43,383 nt of DNA from a virus (IMGVR_UViG_3300049733_000221:1-43383); one strand, 5' to 3'. Shown: positions 15,179 through 24,069, counted from the stretch's first letter. Notes: generated by a model from the sequence alone, not told the origin. Translations and numbers: made by a program.

Positions 15179-16059
15179 GACTTGATGATCCAGAGCAAGG
15201 CGACGTTGTGGGGCCGGGTTTCGGCACCGCCGACCGGCTGAACGGTGACGGCGTGAGTGTGCGCGGCGGAGCGGCCTCCGGTGTTGCCGGAGACGCTGTG
15301 CGTGTGCGCGCCGTCGCTGGTCGTGGTCTTGGTCTGGTTGCCGGCGTCGGCGCGGTAGCCCGTCACCGCGAGACCGCCTGTCCCTGACATGACACTTGAG
15401 GCGTAGATCGTGAAATCGTGGTTATGAGAGCCTGCCGACGCTGCGGTGCCGGAGATGGCGTGGGTGTGGTCGGCGCTCTCGGTGCCGGTCGTGGCGGTGT
15501 GGGTGTGGCTCTCCAGATCGTCGGTCTGCACCGAGCCAAAGACGCGCGCCGGATCGAGCGTGGCGTTGTCGTTCCAGCCCCTGGGGAAACGTCCGCGCAT
15601 GTCGGGCAAGGCGAAGGTGGTCGAGCCATCGCCGGCACCAAAGGTTGTCCCGATGACAGCGAAAAGACTGGAGAAGGTGGCGCGGCTGACGAGCTGGCCG
15701 TTGCAGTAGAGCCAGCCGGCCGGCACCGATCCGCTCTTGGCATAAGGCATCATCATGCCGGGTGGCAGCAACAAGGAGGTCTTCGCCGCCTCGATGGCGT
15801 TGTCGACATATTGCTTGGTCGCCGCGTCGGTCGACGCCGTCGGCGCGCCCAGATTGACCAGCTTGTGGCCGGCCATCGGCAGGTCGGCGGTGGGCTGCGT
15901 CTTGCCTGTCTTGGTGATGCAATCCGACAGGCCGGAGGCGAAGTCGTTGTCGTTGGTGTCGTGGAGATCGGCGCGGATGGGTGTGTTTGCAGTAGCATCA
16001 CCCTTCCAGGAGTCGGCTCCACGGATTCTGGTGAAAGTGCCGGATGCGTCAAAGGGCAT
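15175..16059 (-). CDS. Tail collar-domain fibre protein with HxH metal-binding motifs
   Basis: A 294-residue protein starting at ATG 16059. Residues ~100-170 hold a phage tail collar domain (GWLYCNGQLVSRATFSSLF, DGSTTFALPDMRGRFPRG). Downstream are five HxH motifs (SHTHT, DHTHA, SHNHD, AHTHS, AHTHA). In T4 gp37-like fibre tips such motifs line the trimer axis and coordinate iron. KLVNLGAPTASTDAATKQYV is typical of fibre shafts. It is likely a short tail fibre or collar component. The frame stays open upstream, but the chosen start abuts the previous stop. Confidence 0.85.
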   Translation of the reverse strand: MPFDASGTFTRIRGADSWKGDATANTPIRADLHDTNDNDFASGLSDCITKTGKTQPTADLPMAGHKLVNLGAPTASTDAATKQYVDNAIEAAKTSLLLPPGMMMPYAKSGSVPAGWLYCNGQLVSRATFSSLFAVIGTTFGAGDGSTTFALPDMRGRFPRGWNDNATLDPARVFGSVQTDDLESHTHTATTGTESADHTHAISGTAASAGSHNHDFTIYASSVMSGTGGLAVTGYRADAGNQTKTTTSDGAHTHSVSGNTGGRSAAHTHAVTVQPVGGAETRPHNVALLWIIKS

Positions 16060-16060
16060 A

Positions 16061-16870
16061 TCAAGGGCTCCTTCCGTAGCCGGCCAGCATCTTGGAGAAA
16101 TAGTCGCGCAGCGCAGCGGCGGCTTCGGGTTCAGGCTGGATCGGGAGGGCACCCGGCTGCGGCTGGTATTTGAAGGCCGGTGCCGCCACCCTGGCGGCGC
16201 GGGCCGTGCCGGAGGCCACCGGCGGCAAGCCGAGCGTATGCAGGGCAATGTCGACCGGGACGGTGTTCTGCAGCGGCTGCTTGGCGGCGAAATGAACGGC
16301 CGATCCGATCTTGCTCAGCTTCGGGTCGGACGGTGCCGTCGGCGGACCGTGCACCGGTGCTTCCGGCATCAGCCTGTTCCAGCCCTTGCCGATCCACTCG
16401 CCGGCCTTCGCCGCGCCGGAGCCGAGCAAGGCTCCCTTGCCGGCTTCCCAGGCGATGTCGCTGGCTTCGCTGGGGCTGGGGATCCAATCGTCCTGGTGGC
16501 CATAGGCGGAGGCAGCGCCCTCGAGCGCGCCGAACAATCCGCCGGCGGCGGTGCTGCCGACGCGGTAGGGCGTCGAGGCGACGGCAGAGGCAACTTCGAC
16601 CGGGGCTTCGACCCAATCGCTCAGGCGCTCACGGGAGCGGGCTGTGTGGGCCTGTGCTTCTGGGCCGAGCAGCTTGTCGAGATAACCCCTGCTGATGGTG
16701 TCGCCGGCGACCCGCATGGCGTCGTCGACCGGGGTCAGCCAGCCGACCTCGCCTTCCGGCGTGTCCGACGGCATGGCGTCGAGCATCGCCGCCAACCGCG
16801 TGGCGTGCTCCTTGTTGCCGGCGGTGTGCGCTGCCCGAATGGCAGCGAGGATCTCGTCGCGGGTTGCCAT
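16061..16870 (-). CDS. Internal virion/ejection protein (candidate)
   Basis: A 269-residue protein with ATG 16870 just after the upstream stop. The N-terminus (DEILAAIRAAHTAGNKEHAT then RLAAMLDAM) is the short helical repeat seen at the start of many podovirus internal virion proteins. The middle (GSTAAGGLFGALEGAASAYG) is Ala/Gly-rich and weakly hydrophobic, as in membrane-penetrating ejection proteins, and the end is helical. It groups with the coiled-coil and lysozyme genes upstream, which fit the set ejected ahead of DNA. Confidence 0.65.
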   Translation of the reverse strand: MATRDEILAAIRAAHTAGNKEHATRLAAMLDAMPSDTPEGEVGWLTPVDDAMRVAGDTISRGYLDKLLGPEAQAHTARSRERLSDWVEAPVEVASAVASTPYRVGSTAAGGLFGALEGAASAYGHQDDWIPSPSEASDIAWEAGKGALLGSGAAKAGEWIGKGWNRLMPEAPVHGPPTAPSDPKLSKIGSAVHFAAKQPLQNTVPVDIALHTLGLPPVASGTARAARVAAPAFKYQPQPGALPIQPEPEAAAALRDYFSKMLAGYGRSP

Positions 16871-16871
16871 C

Positions 16872-18248
16872 TTACTTCGGCTTCGGCCTGTACATTTCGA
16901 GAAGCTGCTCGTCGGTGAGCTCGGGTTGCGCCGGAGCGTTGGCACCGGCACCTGAATTGGTGTCCGGCGGAGCAGCGGCACCGCCGGCATCAAACTCGTT
17001 CATCAGCGACAGGAAGTCGGCCTTGGCCTCGTCGAGCGACGGCCCGACATAGCCGCTGATCATGCCATTCTTGTTCCAGTATTCCGCCTTGGCCTCGCGC
17101 TGGTTGGCGATCTGCTGCAGCTTGGCGGCCAGCAGGCCGACGCGGCGCTGGTTCTCTTCCGGCGTGGCGCTCGGGTCGAAGGCACGCTCGAGCACCTGCG
17201 CACCTTCCACCGCAGCGAACTGCGTACCGAGCACCGCCTTCAGCGATTCCTGGGCCACCGAGCGAACAGTGTCGCGCGTGTTCACCGCCTCCTGGTTGCC
17301 GGTCAGCCGGTTGAGCCAATCCGGCAGCGCGCCGGTGATGACGCCGCTGGTCGCGCCGATGCCGGTGTAATCGGCGAGCGCGCCCTGCGGCTTGCCGAGC
17401 GTGGTCGCCGCCCTCTGCAATTGCTGCAAATTGGAGATCGACTGCGCGCGGCCGGTCGACGTCCATTCGCCGTGCTCGGTGGCATAGTCCTGTTCCAACT
17501 TCGTTTGACCGGGGGTCATGCCTTCCTTCGCCGCCTTGGCCTTGAGATTGGCCATGCCGGAGTCGAAATCGGCCTGGGTGATGGTGCCGCGTTTCAGACC
17601 TTCCCTGAGCTCCGCCTCGGGACTTCCCAAGGCGGCGGTCAGGCCGGCCTGCTCCTGCGCCTGGGTGGCGTTGAGCTTGTCCTGCTCGAGCTTGCGCTGG
17701 TTCTCGACGGTCTTGGCGGCCTCCTGCTCTCGAGCGAGCTCTTCCGCCGTCTTGTCCTGCTGCTCGAACGTGCGGCCCTGCGATTCCTGCTCGACCCTGG
17801 CGCGCTCCGCTGCGGCGGCCTTCTCGGCCTCGACGCGCGCGGTCGCCGCCTCGACGTCCCAATCGTGGCCCTGCTTCAGCTCGCCCGCTCGAGCGGCCGC
17901 AGCGCGAGCCTCCTTCTCCTGCGCCCAGGTGTTCTCCTGGTAGCGCAGCGCGATATCGGGATCGATGCCCATGGCCTCACCCATCTCGTCAGCGGACAAT
18001 CCACCGGCAAGCAATTCGGCGAAACGCTGCCTGCCGGCCTGTTCCTGGGCGGCGGCGCGGCCCTCGCGGATCCCGGCAGACAGTGTCTGTGCCATCTGGC
18101 CGAAAGCCTGGGCGGGGTGCTCGATGCGACGCGGTGCCTGCGTCTGCGCCATGAGGTCCTGCAGCTCGCGCTGGCGAAGCTGCAAAGCCTTCAAGGTCGA
18201 GCCCCTGGTGGAGTCGCGGTAGGCGGAGTGGAAATCGACGTCTGGCAT
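16872..18248 (-). CDS. Coiled-coil DNA-ejection (internal virion) protein
   Basis: A 458-residue protein, almost wholly helical. Residues ~100-200 are a long Ala/Glu/Gln/Lys coiled coil. Residues ~300-370 (RDTVRSVAQESLKAVLGTQF then AAVEGAQVLERAFDP) are a conserved segment I associate with podovirus ejection/internal core proteins, and the tail is Pro/Ala-rich. It probably forms part of the tube that carries DNA through the cell envelope. It is flanked by the tail lysozyme gene and another candidate ejection protein. Confidence 0.75.
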   Translation of the reverse strand: MPDVDFHSAYRDSTRGSTLKALQLRQRELQDLMAQTQAPRRIEHPAQAFGQMAQTLSAGIREGRAAAQEQAGRQRFAELLAGGLSADEMGEAMGIDPDIALRYQENTWAQEKEARAAAARAGELKQGHDWDVEAATARVEAEKAAAAERARVEQESQGRTFEQQDKTAEELAREQEAAKTVENQRKLEQDKLNATQAQEQAGLTAALGSPEAELREGLKRGTITQADFDSGMANLKAKAAKEGMTPGQTKLEQDYATEHGEWTSTGRAQSISNLQQLQRAATTLGKPQGALADYTGIGATSGVITGALPDWLNRLTGNQEAVNTRDTVRSVAQESLKAVLGTQFAAVEGAQVLERAFDPSATPEENQRRVGLLAAKLQQIANQREAKAEYWNKNGMISGYVGPSLDEAKADFLSLMNEFDAGGAAAPPDTNSGAGANAPAQPELTDEQLLEMYRPKPK

Positions 18249-18249
18249 G

Positions 18250-18981
18250 TCACTTCATCCAATAGCTCTGCATCAGAGCGGCGAACTGGTTGCGGGCATT
18301 TTCATCGGCTTGGCTGGGGGCGACGAACGACATCGGCGCGGCTTCCATCGGCGTGATCAGCGACGGGGAAATTTGCGTCTGCGACCCGTCCGACTGCATG
18401 GCACCGGCAAATCCCCCCAATCCCCCACTGAGCGCCTTGGCCCAATCGGTCTTCGGCTTCGCCTGCGGCTGCGTCTTGTTGGCGGTGGGCGAGACGTAGC
18501 CGCCGGTGCCGACAGTCGGATTGCCGGGGTGCTTCGCCGTGATGCCGTAGGGACTGGTCGCCTTGACGGCGTCGGCACCGCCGTATTTGGCCGTGCGCTG
18601 GGCGGCGTAGTCCGAGCGTGGGCGTTCCCACTTGTTGACGAAGGCGACCGCCGCGTCGTTGGCGTTCTGCGCCGCCATGACCTGCTTCCAGGCGGCGGCT
18701 TCGGGGCCGGCGTTTTCCTGCATGAAGAAGTCGAGCTGTGCCTCGAGGTCGTTCACCGGCACGCCGCGCGAACGCGCGAAATCCTCGAGCGCGATGCGCC
18801 TGGGGCCAGTCCATTGCGCCAGCCCGTAGCCGCCGCGACCGGCGGTGGGGTTGATCTCCTGGATGCCGGTGTCGAGGCCGCTCTCATCCTGGAAATTCAT
18901 CACCACGCCTTGCGCGACGTGCAGAGGGACGCCCCTGGCGACCAGGGCGTCGACCACTGCTCCTGGCGCGACGCGGCCCAT
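18250..18981 (-). CDS. Virion-associated lysozyme (phage tail lysozyme domain)
   Basis: A 243-residue protein. Residues ~25-115 match the phage tail lysozyme (Phage_lysozyme2) domain: NFQDESGLDT with the likely catalytic Glu, EINPTAGRGGYGLAQWTGPR, and EAQLDFFMQE. The C-terminal half is a flexible Pro/Lys/Gly linker and short helix that probably anchors it with other ejection proteins. It would cut peptidoglycan during DNA entry. I find no other muralytic enzyme in the window, so it could also serve in lysis; that is speculation. Confidence 0.85.
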   Translation of the reverse strand: MGRVAPGAVVDALVARGVPLHVAQGVVMNFQDESGLDTGIQEINPTAGRGGYGLAQWTGPRRIALEDFARSRGVPVNDLEAQLDFFMQENAGPEAAAWKQVMAAQNANDAAVAFVNKWERPRSDYAAQRTAKYGGADAVKATSPYGITAKHPGNPTVGTGGYVSPTANKTQPQAKPKTDWAKALSGGLGGFAGAMQSDGSQTQISPSLITPMEAAPMSFVAPSQADENARNQFAALMQSYWMK

Positions 18982-19611
18982 CTAGCGGCTGCCTCCCTGA
19001 CGGTTGCCACTGCGCTTCTGGTTGAACATGTCGACCATGCGCTGGTTCATGGCCGACAGCATCTGCCGCGTCTCTGGGCTGGCTCCCTGACCGCCCAAGG
19101 CCAGCATCTGGCGCTGCTGGTCGGCGAAGGCTCTCGACGGACCTGCGAAGCCGCCATAGGAGCCGCCACCCATGCTGCCGCCGCGCATGAGGATGTCCCA
19201 AGCCTGCTGCTGGACCTTCGGGTCGATGCCGCCAGGAGGCTTCGGCGGCGTCGTCGCGGCCGGGGTGGGCGTCACCGGCTTCTTCGGTGCCGGCGCTGCA
19301 GCCGGAGCGGCAGCGACTGGAGCACCCGCCATGTTCGGCTGGTTCGGCATGTAGCTCGGACCCATGATCGGATCGTTGCTGGTCGGCGGCAACGCCGCCC
19401 CAGGGGCGACCGTATTGGCCGGCGGCGTGCCGGCATTCACCGTCGCGCCAGGGTTCGCCCGCATCTGCGTCATGAAGTCTCTAAATCGCTGCATCATGGC
19501 GGGATCGCTCTGTCCAGGTGTCGGCATCGTCATGCCGTTCGCCGGCTTGGTCGCGCCCCCGGTCGGCGTTTGTCCTGGCTGCCAGCCGCCCTCTCCGCTG
19601 CCCTTAGCCAT
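18982..19611 (-). CDS. Pro/Ala/Met-rich virion-region protein of unknown function
   Basis: A 209-residue low-complexity protein rich in Pro, Ala, Gly and Met, with three short helical islands (PAMMQRFRDFMTQMRANP, DPKVQQQAWDILMRG, SPETRQMLSAMNQRMVDMFN) in extended linkers. It starts eight bases inside the upstream gene and ends where the lysozyme begins. It may be an accessory ejection or scaffold-like protein packaged in the head. No family recognised; coding potential is supported by tight spacing and frame continuity. Confidence 0.7.
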   Translation of the reverse strand: MAKGSGEGGWQPGQTPTGGATKPANGMTMPTPGQSDPAMMQRFRDFMTQMRANPGATVNAGTPPANTVAPGAALPPTSNDPIMGPSYMPNQPNMAGAPVAAAPAAAPAPKKPVTPTPAATTPPKPPGGIDPKVQQQAWDILMRGGSMGGGSYGGFAGPSRAFADQQRQMLALGGQGASPETRQMLSAMNQRMVDMFNQKRSGNRQGGSR

Positions 19612-20773
19612 GTGCGTGCCTCTCGTTCAGGAGTTCGTATTTGACGCGGTCGTAGCCGTCGGAGAGGCGGTAGACGGCGTCGGGGTGAAGTTGTCTGGCC
19701 TCGTCCGCCATCACGCCGACGCGGCCGGTGCCCCACAGGTCCTTCGGGATGACGTGATGCTGGCGATAACGGAACGAGTAGAGCGGCACCCCGGCCAGCT
19801 TCTCGCCAGTGGCGCGGATATTGTATTTCAGCCGCCGGTCGGAGAAGGGGATCGCGCCGATCAGCGCCGAGCCGATCTGGCCGACACCACCCCACAACGC
19901 ATTCGACTGCGCCTGCTTGCGCTCGTTTTCGGCCTGCATCATCTGGGCGATCTGCGGGGCCTGCATGGTCTGCCCCTGGAACGGGGTGAACTGGGCGTTC
20001 TGCGGCGTACCCAGGCCCATCAGGCCCATCGTCTCCTTCAGGGATTGGTCGTGCAGAGCGGTGTCGGATTGCTGCTGCGCCATGCGCAGGTTGTTGAGCT
20101 GCGCCGCCCAGTCGGCACCCATCTGGTATTTCTGCTGGGTGGCTTGGTTGTAAGCGCCCTGCGCGGCGCGCGATTCCGCGCCGCTCGCGAGGTAAGCCTC
20201 GCGCGAGGCATTGGCCAGCGCGTCGTCCTGGGCGCGCTGCATGGTGCCGTAGCCCTGGCTGCCAGGATTGAGGCCCATCGCCGCCATCTTCGCCTGCTGG
20301 GCGGCGTTGGCCGGATCGGCATCACGCATGTACCGCTCCATCATCGCCTTCTCGACGGCGGCGCGGTCGGTGGGATCTTCGTCGCGGCGCACCGGATCTG
20401 GTGCGGCAGCCGCCTGCCACGCCTGCCACGTCGACGGATCGAGCTCCTGGCCCAGGCTCCTCGAGAGGCGGTCGAGCTGCGCGACGGAGAGGTCAGCAAC
20501 GCCAGTTCTGGCCTGCAGGTTCTTCTCGTAGACTGCCTGCTCACCGGGCGAGTATTTGACGGTCGAGGTGTAGCGTGGGGAGTAAGAGGTGATTTGCCCG
20601 TTCGCGCCGTAGATCGGCTGCCAGCCGGATTGCTCCCAGGTCTGCGTGCCTTGCGGCGTCACCTGATTGGCGTTCTGGAAGCCGACATTCTGCTGCGCGG
20701 TGTTGTAGTTCGCACCGGCCTGCGCGGTGGCTTGCTCCTGCGCGCTAGTTTGGTCGCCGCCCTTGATACCCAT
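19604..20773 (-). CDS. Virion protein with C-terminal S74-type (endosialidase chaperone-like) domain
   Basis: A 389-residue protein. The first ~300 residues are Gln/Ala/Asn-rich and helical (AQEQATAQAGANYNTAQQNV, QATQQKYQMGADWAAQL). The C-terminus carries SDRRLKYNI, GVPLYSFRYR, VGVMADEARQL and a short helix, the layout of peptidase S74 intramolecular chaperone domains, in which the Ser of SDxRLK is the self-cleavage residue. Such domains usually trimerise tailspikes; some podoviruses carry one on a DNA-injection-like protein, as here. A 29-base overlap joins it to the GNAT-like gene. Confidence 0.75.
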   Translation of the reverse strand: MGIKGGDQTSAQEQATAQAGANYNTAQQNVGFQNANQVTPQGTQTWEQSGWQPIYGANGQITSYSPRYTSTVKYSPGEQAVYEKNLQARTGVADLSVAQLDRLSRSLGQELDPSTWQAWQAAAAPDPVRRDEDPTDRAAVEKAMMERYMRDADPANAAQQAKMAAMGLNPGSQGYGTMQRAQDDALANASREAYLASGAESRAAQGAYNQATQQKYQMGADWAAQLNNLRMAQQQSDTALHDQSLKETMGLMGLGTPQNAQFTPFQGQTMQAPQIAQMMQAENERKQAQSNALWGGVGQIGSALIGAIPFSDRRLKYNIRATGEKLAGVPLYSFRYRQHHVIPKDLWGTGRVGVMADEARQLHPDAVYRLSDGYDRVKYELLNERHAHG

Positions 20774-21236
20774 CGGGCATCTCCATGAAACGAGTGATGG
20801 TGCCGCCGCTGTAGCCAGGGAGGAACTTGCAGTCCTCCTTCAGCATCCCGAAGATCAGCGCGTCCCTGACGCCGTTGATGCCGAGCCGGCAGTAGCCCTC
20901 GTAGACAAAGCCGAGACGCGGCACGATTTTCTGGGCGGCGCGGTTGTCGACGTCGATCTCGGCGGTGATCCGCCGCGCCTGGGTGAACAGCGCCTTGAAC
21001 ACCGCGCGCAGGAAACGCCGGCTCATGAAACGCGGGTCGTCGATGGCCGCGTTGAAGGAGCATTCGAACCGCGTCCTGAACTCACAGGCGAGCACCGCTT
21101 TGATGTCGCCGTAGTGGCTGCGGACGGTGGCGCAGAACCAGCGCGGCGGCTCGAACGTGTTGCTGAAAAAGACGCCTGTCCTGTCCGTCAGGAAGGCGGC
21201 GGCGTCGGGCTTGAGCGGGGCGAAGGAGATGTTCAT
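20745..21236 (-). CDS. GNAT-like acetyltransferase-fold protein
   Basis: A 163-residue protein with ATG 21236 overlapping the tail-hub stop by four bases. The C-terminal half has the GNAT signature: a strand, then DNRAAQKIVPRLGFVYEG (acetyl-CoA-binding helix and strand in RimJ-like enzymes) and a closing strand YCRLGINGVRDALIFGML. Similar genes occur among podovirus tail genes, where the substrate is unknown. It might acetylate a virion or host protein, or act only as an assembly factor. Confidence 0.75.
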   Translation of the reverse strand: MNISFAPLKPDAAAFLTDRTGVFFSNTFEPPRWFCATVRSHYGDIKAVLACEFRTRFECSFNAAIDDPRFMSRRFLRAVFKALFTQARRITAEIDVDNRAAQKIVPRLGFVYEGYCRLGINGVRDALIFGMLKEDCKFLPGYSGGTITRFMEMPDGYQGRRPN

Positions 21237-23086
21237 GGGCCGAACTTCCCCGTCTCGAAAAGCACGTCCCAGCCGGTGATGGCGAAGGCGCAATTGTAGA
21301 TCGACGCCGACACGCGCACCGAGCCGCTGATGCCGCTCGAGGGAACGCCATTCCACACCTTCATCGCCTTCTCGCCCGGTGACCACATCGCCGTGTTCCA
21401 GTGGGCGACGTCCCACAGCGACGAGCCGACGAGCTCGGTGATGTCGGGGATGTTGATGCCGGGGCTGTAGTCGTAGTCGACCTTGAGATCGATGGACGGG
21501 CGCGGCTGGCCGTTCGAGATCATGTAGGTCTGGATCGCCAGGAAGTGCTTCCTGGCCGGCGTGCCGAACTGGCTCCAGTAGGACTGCACGACGACGTTGA
21601 TCGGGTTGCCGTCGTCGTTGAGGTGCATCGGATGCATCTCGTAGACATTGCCCTTGTCGTCGCCGAAATAGACGAAGGGGTCGATCCAGCCGTAGCAGCG
21701 CGAGGGGATGTCCTGCCAATCCGACCACACCGCCTTCGGCATGTGGCGGATCATCTGCTTGTAGCGGTTGGTCGCGCCCTGGGGGATGTTGCAGATCAGC
21801 CTTCCAGTGGAGGGGTTCAGGAACAGCGCCCAACCCTTGCTCGAGCGGAAATTGACGGCATCGGAAAGGAACACAGAGACGACCGAGCGGTCGAAATTGC
21901 CCAGGAATTCGGTCTCCGCCTTGATCAGTTGCGACAGCGGCATGACGCCTGTGGAAATCATGACGTACAGGTCGCCGCCGTAGTTGATCACCGAGTGTTT
22001 GCTCATCGGCGCATCGAAGCGAAAGACGCCGGAAAGCCCGAAGTCGGAATCGGGGTCGGTGCCGCCGTAGATCGCGCACTCGCCGTTCGAGGTGAAGATC
22101 ACCAACTGGTCGGTGACATTCTCGCCGCCGTCCATCGTCCAGGTATACATCGCGCGGATAGAGCCTCCGCGTTTAAACAAGGCGTTGAGCGGCAACACCT
22201 TGACGGTGCCGCTCTTCTGGCGGAGCGGCAGGTAATAGACGGCGAGGTTCTTCTCGTCGGCGAACCACAGCCGGTTCATGTGGGCGAGCACGATGTGGAA
22301 CTTGTCCGGGTCGACCCAGGTCTCGGTCGACGGCGCGTTGACCATCTCCTTGTAGATCGGGGCCAGTCCTGGCGGATCAGCGGTGACGCCTGACGTTTGC
22401 GGGCCGGAACCGGCGGAGGTGTTGACGCCGACCAGGATGAAGGAATTGGCCGGCGTTTCGACCTGCTGCAGGACACGCGAGCCGTTGGCGGCGGTCATGC
22501 CCGTCCCGGTCGCGCCGGCGATGGTGACGGTCATGCCGTTCTGCAGCTTGTTGACGTCGGCGGCCGCAACGGTGATCACCGCCGGATTGGCATTGCTGAG
22601 ATTGGTCACGTTGACGGCGGGCTGGTCGGCACCGGCGGCCATCGCACCGTTCCAGCTCCAGACGCCGTCGAGGCCGTTGACCATGACGGTGTAGTCCTGC
22701 TGGCTGAGATTGCTGAAGGCGGTCCAATGCCAATCGTTGGAGGTGAAGCCAGACTTGACGAGGTTGCCGTTCTGCGCGTCCCAGAGCTCGTTGTTCGAGG
22801 CGGCGAGCAATGCGTTGATGTCGCTGTAGAAGGGCAGCAGGCACCACACCGGAGCGGTGCCGCGCGTCGCCCTCTTCTTGAAGCCGGCGCGCACCTTGAT
22901 GCGGTCGTCCTCGACCGTGAAGTTGGTGAGGATGGTCGCCGTCGGCTCGTCCTTGTTGCCCTCGTTGAACTGCGTCGCCAGCGACAGGCCGAACAGCGGC
23001 GGCGCGACGTGCGCCAGCTCCCCGTGTTTCTTCTTGAAGAACTTGGGAACCGCCCTGTCGGTATAGTGGGTGGCCATCGACCTCAT
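21233..23086 (-). CDS. Tail hub/nozzle protein (tail tubular B / P22 gp10-like)
   Basis: A 617-residue beta-rich protein with propeller-like repeats (LWDAQNGNLVKSGF, VWSWNG, LVIFTSNGECAIYGG, LYVMISTGVMPLSQ, PFVYFGDDKGNVYEM). The length, beta content and position after the connector and before ejection proteins fit the tail hub of podoviruses, which closes the DNA channel and binds fibres. Residues ~175-225 look like an inserted small domain. ATG 23086 overlaps the connector stop and has AGGAGG 13 bases upstream; ATG 23077 is an alternative. A GTTTAAAC palindrome lies at 22171. Confidence 0.7.
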   Translation of the reverse strand: MRSMATHYTDRAVPKFFKKKHGELAHVAPPLFGLSLATQFNEGNKDEPTATILTNFTVEDDRIKVRAGFKKRATRGTAPVWCLLPFYSDINALLAASNNELWDAQNGNLVKSGFTSNDWHWTAFSNLSQQDYTVMVNGLDGVWSWNGAMAAGADQPAVNVTNLSNANPAVITVAAADVNKLQNGMTVTIAGATGTGMTAANGSRVLQQVETPANSFILVGVNTSAGSGPQTSGVTADPPGLAPIYKEMVNAPSTETWVDPDKFHIVLAHMNRLWFADEKNLAVYYLPLRQKSGTVKVLPLNALFKRGGSIRAMYTWTMDGGENVTDQLVIFTSNGECAIYGGTDPDSDFGLSGVFRFDAPMSKHSVINYGGDLYVMISTGVMPLSQLIKAETEFLGNFDRSVVSVFLSDAVNFRSSKGWALFLNPSTGRLICNIPQGATNRYKQMIRHMPKAVWSDWQDIPSRCYGWIDPFVYFGDDKGNVYEMHPMHLNDDGNPINVVVQSYWSQFGTPARKHFLAIQTYMISNGQPRPSIDLKVDYDYSPGINIPDITELVGSSLWDVAHWNTAMWSPGEKAMKVWNGVPSSGISGSVRVSASIYNCAFAITGWDVLFETGKFGP

Positions 23087-23502
23087 ATCGCGCGGTCCAC
23101 CTCCTGATCGAGATCGAGCACCTTGGCATTGACGCGGCCCGCCAGCTTGTTCATGCGCACGACGAACTCGCGGAGCTGCTCGCCGAACTCCAGGCCCTTG
23201 GCTTGCAGGAAGCGGTATTTGACGCCGTTGATGGCGAGCCGCGCGTCGAACAGAATCCGGTCGGTATCCTCGGTCGGATAGATCTTCGGATCGCCGCTGG
23301 CGTCATGCACCCAGACATGATCGCCGAGCGTGATCCGGTAGGGCTCCTCGAGAAGGACCTCGTCGGCCACCGCGCTGAGCAGGAAACCCATCTGGACGAC
23401 GTCCTGATCCGGTGACCCAAATACTTGGGATACACCGACCTGGGTGGTTCCGATCTCCAACGCGGCTTGGCTGACGACGTCCTTCACGGTAGCGAGCCTC
23501 AT
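23083..23502 (-). CDS. Head-tail connector/adaptor protein (gp4 / tail tubular A-like)
   Basis: A 139-residue protein, mainly helical, with an N-terminal helix (VVSQAALEIGTTQVGVSQVF) and a conserved-looking core (DARLAINGVKYRFLQAKGLEF) similar to adaptors that dock beneath the portal in P22- and T7-like phages. It is coupled to the hub gene by a 4-base overlap. Role: ring between portal and tail hub. Assignment rests on order, size and this core motif. Confidence 0.65.
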   Translation of the reverse strand: MRLATVKDVVSQAALEIGTTQVGVSQVFGSPDQDVVQMGFLLSAVADEVLLEEPYRITLGDHVWVHDASGDPKIYPTEDTDRILFDARLAINGVKYRFLQAKGLEFGEQLREFVVRMNKLAGRVNAKVLDLDQEVDRAI

Positions 23503-23503
23503 C

Positions 23504-24040
23504 TCATGCGACCTTCAGCTTGAGTGTCTCGACCAGTGCCTGAGCGGCGGAGAGCGACGATTTCAGCTCCTTGTTCTGGCTGATCATCTCGTCGCGCTCG
23601 GCGTTGGACTCGGCGAGAAGCTTCTCGAAACTCCCGAAGTTCTTCTGCATGTCCAACATGCGTTCTGCTCGCAGTGCGAGGTCCGCCAACTGACCCGGCA
23701 GCTCGCGATTGTTGGCCAGTTTCGCGAGCTGCTCGACGGTCACGATGTTTCGCACCGCGAGCATCTGGAGCTCCGCTGCCGAGACAGCGGGCCAGTAGAC
23801 CAGCGGATAACCGTCATCCCCTACGTTCCGTCTGGCCTTGCGGACCGCCTGGAAAGCCTCGTACTCGGCCGGGTGGTCCGCGAAATCTTCCTTGGTTGCC
23901 GCTCTCTGAAGACTGAGCAGCGGCGGCCGCTCGATGTGGATGATCACAGCCTCGTTATAGATCGGCATTCCGTCGGGGCTGGATTCGGCTGACAGTGCCC
24001 AACCTTCAGAAAAGGTTATCAGCGCGGGGTGGTCGCTCAT
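23504..24040 (-). CDS. Hypothetical virion-region protein with C-terminal coiled coil
   Basis: A 178-residue protein starting at ATG 24040, preceded by AACATGGAG, one base off the AACCTGGAG leader. The first ~110 residues form a mixed domain (LVYWPAVSAAELQML); residues ~110-178 are heptad-like (ERMLDMQKNFGSFEKLLAES). It is the first gene after the major capsid and its hairpin, before the connector. It could be a head-completion or tail-assembly chaperone; no family recognised. Confidence 0.7.
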   Translation of the reverse strand: MSDHPALITFSEGWALSAESSPDGMPIYNEAVIIHIERPPLLSLQRAATKEDFADHPAEYEAFQAVRKARRNVGDDGYPLVYWPAVSAAELQMLAVRNIVTVEQLAKLANNRELPGQLADLALRAERMLDMQKNFGSFEKLLAESNAERDEMISQNKELKSSLSAAQALVETLKLKVA

Positions 24041-24069
24041 TGGTCGTTCTCCATGTTCCCTGTTGTTGC

